Assembly: GCA_029565415.1 (NCBI GenBank)
Contig: JAKQOH010000088.1
Coordinates: forward strand, 1 to 21,900
DNA: 21,900 nt
Direction: 5' to 3'
DNA from: Candidatus Rifleibacteriota bacterium
Lineage (GTDB): Bacteria > Riflebacteria > Ozemobacteria > Ozemobacterales > Ozemobacteraceae
Positions 7,239 through 14,000 of the stretch are shown here, in pieces. Numbering within the stretch: position 1 is the first letter of the stretch; every line of letters starts with the position of its first letter. The notes beneath the pieces are model-generated. The model made no database searches, was not told where the DNA came from, and saw only the letters and a program-made list of their open reading frames with translations. Made by a program: the position numbers and the translations under genes.

Positions 7239-9653
7239 TCACTCCCTGGGTTTTTCCGTTGCCGCCGGAGCGAGCAGCCACTGGCGGCCGACGGCGAAGA
7301 GGAAGGCACCGAGGCCGAGGAAGATCAGCGTCGGATACAGGTCGGAGCTGGCGAACGCGCCGACCTTTTCGTGCATGTCGAGCGCCCGGGACATCTCTTC
7401 GCTGGCGCCGAGGAAGGCGATGAAGATGCCGGCGATGGCGCCGCCCGCGATCAGGCCGGACGACAGCAGCATGCCCGGACTCGACTCGGTGTCGGCGATC
7501 GACTGGTTTTTCGTCGAGCGGTCGACGAACCAGCGGATCGCGCCGCCGATGAAGATCGGCAGCGAAGACGAGAGGGGCAGGTAGACGCCGACGGCGAAGG
7601 GCAGCGCCGAGACCTGGCACAGTTCCATGATCAGGGCAATGAAGGCGCCGATGAACACGAGGATCCAGGGCAGCTTCTGGGTGAGGATGCCGTCGATGAT
7701 GACCGACATCAGCTTCGCCTGCGGCGCGCCGTATTTCGGCACCGAGCCGGTATAGTTCACTTTATATTTCACCGTGCCGTCGTCGAGCACCAGGTACCGG
7801 CCCTCGGGAATCCCTTCCGTCTCCTGGTCGAGCTGCAGGACGAGATACATCGCCTGGTCGCCGCCGGCGGTCGGGCCGCGGCGGCGTTCGCGGGCCGCGA
7901 GTTTCGCCGCATCGACCTTCATGCCCTTCGCCGCGACATCCTCGTAGACGATATCCGAGTCGCGGTGCGCGATCGTGCCGTTGATGCCAGGATCTATAAT
8001 ATAAGCTATTTCACCCTTCGCATCGACAAGATAGCGACCGGGCAGGACGTCGTTGACGGCTTCGTGGACACGCAGCAGGCGGTATTCGGCGGGGTCGGTG
8101 CGCCGTTCGGCTTCGGGAAGGGCCGCCGGCTCGAGCTTGGCGACCTCTTCGGCGGCGATGCGGTATTTGAAGGGGACCGGGGGTTTCGCGTAGACGGTCG
8201 ATGCCGAGTCGAGGGCGAGCAGGATGACGCCGATGACGACGGCCGAGGAGAGGGCTCCGACGAGAATGGCGATCTGCTGGTAGTAGGGCGTCGCACCGAT
8301 GAGCCAGCCGGTCTTCAGATCCTGGGAGGTGGTGCCTCCGTTCGAGGCCGCGATGCAGACGACCGCAGCGATCGAGAGGGCGGTGAGTCGGTATCCGGCG
8401 CCCGTCCAGCCCATGGCGAGGAAGATGAGGCAGGTCAGAAGCAGCGTCGAAACGGTCATGCCCGAGATCGGGTTCGAGGAGGAGCCGATCTCGCCGGTCA
8501 GGCGCGAGCTGACGGTGACGAACAGGAAGCCGAACATGACGATCAGCACGGCGCCGAGCGGGTTGACCTGCAGGGACGGCGAGGCCCAGATCGCGAGCAC
8601 GAGGGCGAGAGAGCCGATCACGACGACGCTCATCGGCATGTCCCGTTCGGTGCGGAGCTGCGCTTCCGCCCCGTTACCGTTCTTCGAGCCCGAGAAGATG
8701 TCCTGCACGCCGGATTTGAAGGCTCCGAAGATCAGTGGCAGCGAGGTGATCATGCTGATGATGCCGCCCGTTGCGACGGCGCCGGCACCGATGTAGAGCA
8801 CGTAGGCACTGCGGATGTCGGAGGTGGTCATCGCCGAGATGGGGAGCGTTCCGGGGAAGACCGGATCATTGAGGAGCTCGCCAAACATTTTGATCAGCGG
8901 CGTCAGGACGAGGGTCGCGAGAATGCCGCCCGCGAGCATGATGCAGCCGGTGGCCGGGCCGATGATGTAGCCGACGCCCATCAGTTCGGGCGAGAACTCT
9001 CCCGCGACCTCGACGCCCTTGTACCAGCGCATGATATACGAAGGAATATCTTTCCACAGCTTGAGGCCGGCCATCAGCAGTTTATAGATGAAGCCGATTC
9101 CGAAGCCGGTGAACACGGTCTTGGCGTTGGTGCCGCCCTGTTCGCCGACCATGAGCACCTCGGCGCAGGCGGTTCCCTCGGGGTAGGTCAGCTTGCCGTG
9201 CTGGGCGACGATGAGGCCGCGCCGCAGGGGGATCATCATGAGGATGCCGAGCAGGCCGCCGAGACACGAGACGGTCATGACGCGCGTCACTTCCATGTCA
9301 TAGCCGAGGATCATGAGGGCGGGCATCGTCACGCCGACGCCGAAGGCGATCGATTCGCCGGCCGAGCCGGTCGTCTGGACGATGTTATTTTCGAGGATCG
9401 TGGCCTGCCGGATCTTGAAGATACGGGCGAACAGCCGAAACAGCGTGATCGAGATGACGGCGACCGGAATCGAGGCGCTGATCGTCATGCCGACTTTGAG
9501 CACCAGGTACACCGACGAGGCACCAAACACGATACCGAGCAGTGCTCCCACCAGAACCGGCAGGAAGGAAAACTCGGGAATGATCGTCCCGGCGGAGATG
9601 TAGGGTTTGTGCTGTTCCGCCGATGGGACGGAAGCCGCTCCGGGCTGGCTCAT
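7239..9653 (-). CDS. OPT family oligopeptide transporter with large soluble insertion
   Basis: 804 aa, longer than the roughly 600-660 aa usual for bacterial members. Family signatures are LTYPEGTACAEVL (155-167), GEIGSSSNPISGMT (387-400), SNGGTTSQDLKTGWLIGATP (437-456) and the C-terminal YLPLSSSLPIFIGGAIRW (691-708), spread among many hydrophobic helices. Between the helix ending near 482 and the APQAKLM block at 643 lies a charged, soluble segment of about 150 residues that standard members lack or have much shorter. OPT proteins import oligopeptides or metal chelates with protons; the substrate here cannot be told. GGAGG lies 5 nt before the ATG. It is coupled to the downstream calcium-loop protein gene, with 1 nt between stop and start. 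Confidence 0.93.
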   Translation of the reverse strand: MSQPGAASVPSAEQHKPYISAGTIIPEFSFLPVLVGALLGIVFGASSVYLVLKVGMTISASIPVAVISITLFRLFARIFKIRQATILENNIVQTTGSAGESIAFGVGVTMPALMILGYDMEVTRVMTVSCLGGLLGILMMIPLRRGLIVAQHGKLTYPEGTACAEVLMVGEQGGTNAKTVFTGFGIGFIYKLLMAGLKLWKDIPSYIMRWYKGVEVAGEFSPELMGVGYIIGPATGCIMLAGGILATLVLTPLIKMFGELLNDPVFPGTLPISAMTTSDIRSAYVLYIGAGAVATGGIISMITSLPLIFGAFKSGVQDIFSGSKNGNGAEAQLRTERDMPMSVVVIGSLALVLAIWASPSLQVNPLGAVLIVMFGFLFVTVSSRLTGEIGSSSNPISGMTVSTLLLTCLIFLAMGWTGAGYRLTALSIAAVVCIAASNGGTTSQDLKTGWLIGATPYYQQIAILVGALSSAVVIGVILLALDSASTVYAKPPVPFKYRIAAEEVAKLEPAALPEAERRTDPAEYRLLRVHEAVNDVLPGRYLVDAKGEIAYIIDPGINGTIAHRDSDIVYEDVAAKGMKVDAAKLAARERRRGPTAGGDQAMYLVLQLDQETEGIPEGRYLVLDDGTVKYKVNYTGSVPKYGAPQAKLMSVIIDGILTQKLPWILVFIGAFIALIMELCQVSALPFAVGVYLPLSSSLPIFIGGAIRWFVDRSTKNQSIADTESSPGMLLSSGLIAGGAIAGIFIAFLGASEEMSRALDMHEKVGAFASSDLYPTLIFLGLGAFLFAVGRQWLLAPAATEKPRE

Positions 9654-9670
9654 GGAATCCTCCAGATACG

Positions 9671-9718
9671 CAAAAATGAAGCCGCGCCGAAGCCGTTCTC
9701 TGTGGCTTCGGCGCGGCT
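9671..9718 (-). terminator. Rho-independent terminator after the HEAT-repeat gene
   Basis: A perfect 14-bp inverted repeat (9681-9694 with 9704-9717) surrounds a 9-nt loop. On the minus strand it is followed by TTCATTTTTG, a T-rich tail; on the plus strand there is none. It lies directly after the stop of the HEAT-repeat gene and only some 17 nt before the start codon of the OPT gene. Confidence 0.85.
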
Positions 9719-9725
9719 CAAAGTA

Positions 9726-11069
9726 TCACATGTCGGCCGGTTTGGAAAGACGCATCAGCAGATCCGTCGCCCGTTCCCCGAGTTCGGTGTCGGACCGGCT
9801 CGCGGTCAGGAGCAGATCGACCCCCTGCGGGTCGTCGGCGAGGCCGACGGCATACGCCGCGCACACCTGCTGGTCGGGCGTGCCCGCGGTCACGAGCTGC
9901 TGCAGAACACCGCGGCCACTTTCCCCGAGGCCGAGAAGAGCGATCGCGGCTGTCTTGCGCACATTCCAGGCAGTGTCGTCGGTCAGTGAGGTGAGGTGAT
10001 CACGGAACTGGATCAGCCGCAGCTTTCCGCACAGGTAGGCACCGGAAGCCCGGCTGCCTTCGTCGGGGCTCCCGAGCAGGCGTTCGATCTCGGCCATGCT
10101 CTCGACCCGGCCCAGCTCCCAGAGCGTCTGGATCGCGTCGGCGCGCACCCGATGGTCGGTATCGCCAAGCAGTTGGGCAATGCGGTCGATCAGGCTCTCG
10201 TCGCGCCGGTCGCCGGTGAGGAACTGTTTCTTCAGGGCGACGGCGGCATTGGCCCGGGTTCGCGGATCGCTGTGGGCCAGGGCCTCGCCGAGATACTGCT
10301 GGGTTGCGCCGCCGGGGAACTCTCCGAGAGCGGAAACGACGGTCGATCTCACGCGGTCCGACGATGTTTCGGCAGCCAGCTCCAGGAGAGGGCCGATCGA
10401 CCCTGGTTCCCGGAGGGCGGCAACGGCCTGGATGGCCGCGATGACGATCTGCTCGGATTCGTTGCGCAGCAGCGGATGAAGCCGCGCCGAAGCGCCTGGC
10501 GTCCCGCTTTTGCCGAGGGCCTGGATCGCCACGCGCATGATATCCGGCTCGGGATCGCCGAGCGCCGACATGAACAGGGGCATCCACTGGGCATCGCCGC
10601 CGGCTTCCAGAAGGGCGAGAATTCCCCACCGCAGAAGTTTCGGGAAGCTGCCGAATCCCTGCTGGAGCTGCTCACGGGCCTTGGCATGGCCAAACACGGC
10701 CAGGGCCGTGGTCGCGAAGGCTCGCTCGATGTCGTCGCCCCGCTGCATGAACTCGAGCAGAGGCTTGTTGGCAAACTCCTTGCCGACCTCGTGACCGAGG
10801 AACTCGGCGATCTCCCCGAGCAGCCGATGGCGCTCCCAGAGCGCCTCGATAGCTTTCACACGGGCGATCTCAGGGTCATTGACGCGCTCGAGATGCCGGC
10901 ACAGCAGATCGAACGGGACGGGGATGACGGTCCCCTTGATGACCGCCACCAGCTTGGCCTCGACGTTCGGGCGGGTGTCGCCGAGCTGGCGCAGCACCGA
11001 AACGGCGAACCAGGTGAGAAACCGGTCGTAGCGCCCCACCAGTTCCGTCAGTTCAGGAATTTTCAGCAT
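9726..11069 (-). CDS. HEAT-repeat protein
   Basis: 447 aa. From about residue 90 onward the protein is built of alpha-helical repeats with the HEAT pattern: A-I-Q-A-L-G-K-S-G, then x-L-x-P-L-L, recurring every 30-35 residues (for example VRADAIQTLWELG and VRKTAAIALLGLG). There is no signal peptide, so it is probably cytoplasmic. The ATG at 11069 is preferred over a GTG one codon earlier because GAGGTG sits 5 nt before it. It starts 20 nt after the stop of the giant TPR gene and is followed by a strong terminator, so the two form one operon. Such solenoids are scaffolds; the partner is unknown, with the TPR protein an obvious but compartment-mismatched candidate. Confidence 0.85.
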   Translation of the reverse strand: MLKIPELTELVGRYDRFLTWFAVSVLRQLGDTRPNVEAKLVAVIKGTVIPVPFDLLCRHLERVNDPEIARVKAIEALWERHRLLGEIAEFLGHEVGKEFANKPLLEFMQRGDDIERAFATTALAVFGHAKAREQLQQGFGSFPKLLRWGILALLEAGGDAQWMPLFMSALGDPEPDIMRVAIQALGKSGTPGASARLHPLLRNESEQIVIAAIQAVAALREPGSIGPLLELAAETSSDRVRSTVVSALGEFPGGATQQYLGEALAHSDPRTRANAAVALKKQFLTGDRRDESLIDRIAQLLGDTDHRVRADAIQTLWELGRVESMAEIERLLGSPDEGSRASGAYLCGKLRLIQFRDHLTSLTDDTAWNVRKTAAIALLGLGESGRGVLQQLVTAGTPDQQVCAAYAVGLADDPQGVDLLLTASRSDTELGERATDLLMRLSKPADM

Positions 11070-11089
11070 CACGGCACCTCATTGCAGCG

Positions 11090-14000
11090 TCATTTGCCGC
11101 TGATGCGCAGCAGGGCGTCACGCACCTGGTTCTGCAGCGGCGAGTTGGGATACAGATTGAGAATCTTTTCGTAGGCGGCGCGCGCCTTCGTGTAGTCACG
11201 CTGGTACACCTCGTAAGTGTAGGCGATCGCGAACTGGGCGTCGGCGGCAAAGGTGTTGTTGTAATACTGGCCGTTCAGCTCCTCCCAATACCGGATCGCT
11301 TCGGTGTAGTTCGCGAACCCCTCGCGCAGCACGTTGCCCATGCGGAAATACGCCTCGTGCACGACCGGATCGTTCTTCTTCGTGTCGATGATGCGCTGGT
11401 AGATGCGCCGAGCTTCGTCCCAGTTCATGACGAGCATCTCGTTCGCCAGGCCGAGCTTGAGGTTCGCCTCGTCGGCATACGGCGAGTTCGGGAACTCGCG
11501 GGTGAAGGCTTCGAGGAGTCGCAGCGCCTTCTGGCCGTCGCGCAGTTTTTCCATGTAGAGGTCGTACAGCTTCATCACGTATTCGCCATACAGCGGATCG
11601 GCGGTGTTCTCGGACAGCCACCGCTCGTAATACTCCGCGGCCTTGTCGGGGTCCATGAGCTGGTTTTCGCACAGCGACACGAGCTCCTTGAGGATGTCGA
11701 GCGTCGCCGGGGAGTCCATGCTGTCGTCCCACAACTGGACGAGCTCGCGTTCGGCTTTGGTGAAATCGCCCAGATCGTCGATCAGTCGCTCCTTGATATC
11801 CTTGATGATCTCGAGGATCTCTTTGTCGTCATCGCTGTATACGCGTTTCACGGCCCGGCGGGCCGGCTTCTCGGCTTTCGCCATGCGCTTCTCGACCAGG
11901 CGGCGCAACTTGGCTTTCGCGAACTCGCGCACGTCGGGCACGTTGCGGTACTCGTCCTCGACCGATTCCCAGAAGACGCGAGCAAGCTCCTGGTTCGACA
12001 TGCCGGTTTCGACGAGATCCCCGATGCGGATCAGCAGGTCGAGATTCTTCGAGGTCGGTTCGACGGTCTTGAGATAATCGTCGAGCACGCTGACGGCCTT
12101 CACGGCGTTTCCCTTGCGCTCGTACAACGACGCGATCTTCAGCATCAGATCGCGGGACCGGGAAAAATTCGGGTGGGTTTTCAGATACGATTCATACTGG
12201 GCGATCGCCCGGTCGATGTCGCGCAGGTCGTTCTCGAGCACCTTGCCGATGTAATACGGGAACTCCGATCCGCCCTGTTTGGAAAGCCCGCGCAGCCGCT
12301 CCATCTGCTGGATATCGAGGCGTGCCGCGACGTTCTTTTCCAGCGCCTGGATCGCCGTGCGATGGCTGGGGTGCAGATTACGGATCAGCAGCAACCGCGC
12401 GATCCGGTCGTGGGCCTGGGCCAGACGGCCGGCGGCCAGATCCTGCTTGTAAAGCCAGTAGAAACCCGAACGACTGAGCCGGCTCTTCGGATACCGGTTC
12501 ACGAGCGCCGCATACAGCCGATACGCCTCTTCCGCCTGGCCCCGGCGCACCTGGACCCGCGCCATGCGGTACAGCACCCGGTCTTTCCGGCAGCCCGGGT
12601 GGAACAGGCTTTCGTGGGCTTTCTTGTACATCTCCAGTGCCCCGGCATCATTGCCGGACTGTTCGAGCAGGCGGCCGGCAAGATACTGCAGCCGCGCGGC
12701 ATGCGGCCGGTTCTCGATCCGCCCGAGGGCCTCCTGAAGCAGCCCGAGAGCGTAGTCCGGATCGCGTTCGATACGCCAGATACGCCAGATCTGCTGCTCC
12801 GCGGCATCATGATCGGCACGGCGCTCGGAATACAGCACCCGCTCGCGGAACTGGCCGAGGCTGTTGATGCGCTTCGTGAGCGCGGTGCGGGCCGCGGGGT
12901 CGGTGCACGCCGTCAACCCTGCTTCCCAGAGACGCAGCGCCTCCGACGCATCGCGATCCTGACTCAGGGCGATCTCGCCCAGACCAAGCCACGCCTCGTC
13001 TCTCCGCGGCGAATTCGGATACAGCTTCAGCAGGGCCTCGTAGTCTTCCCGGGCCCGGGAGGGATCCTTGAGGGCATCGGTGTAGATCCGCGCCCGTTCG
13101 AGCAGGATCTCCTCGCCATCCGAGCCTTTCGTGCCCTTCTTCAGCAGATCGCCGAGCTCAGATATGGCTTTGACGGCACGGGTGTTGTCCGCCCGGATCT
13201 TGCTTTCCCGGAAAAACTCGGAGTTCGGATACACGAGGGTGATCTCGTAGAACAGGTCCTGGGCTCGGTATTTCGCGTCCTCGCGCCCCTCGACGAGCCG
13301 GGCGAGCTTGAACAGGCGCGCGGGAGTTTCTGGTTCCTCGGGAAACAATTCGATCTTCTGCTCGATCTCCTCGATGGCTCCCTGCTTGGTCAGGTCGTCC
13401 CGCTTTTTCTCGACCCAAAGCTGGGCTTCGGGAAGCGTCCAGACGTCCCCGTAGGCTTCGAGCAGCCGCCGGACCTCTTTTTCATCCTTGTCCTCGCGGG
13501 CTTTTTCCACGAGCCGCTTCAGGGCGGCGAACCGGAACGATTCCTCACCCGGGGCATCGAGGGCCTGGCGCACGTAATCGAAGTTGTCGGTCAGCTTCTC
13601 GAGTCGGAGACAGATCTCGCCTTTGCGCGGCGAGTCGAAGGCAAGCGCGGCCTCGAGGGTCTGCACCGCCTCTTCCTTCTGCTCATCCTTCTCGTTCATC
13701 GCCGCCTTGCGGATCGAGGCATCGACCCGGATTTCGGCTGCGAGGGCAGTGTCGTCGATCAGCTTGGCATAGAACCGGAGGGCGTTCTTCTTGTCGCCGG
13801 CTGCCTCGTACACCTGGGGGATCCGCTGCCGGATCGCGAGCAGGCGCGGGCCCTTCGGGAAGAACGAGAGATACTCGAAATACGCCTTGTTGGCGCTTTC
13901 GTGTGCCTGAAGCATCCGGTCCATGGCCATCGCCATGCGATACAGCAGCTCGGAAAGAGCCTCGGGGTAGTTTCGATCGGAGAGCAGCTTCTGCGACTCT

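Noticed and set aside
7371..9989. Plus-strand open frame of 872 codons
   Set aside because: It spans the antisense of the OPT gene, the terminator and the end of the HEAT gene; its product is a His/Asp/Arg/Gly-rich shadow with no domain.
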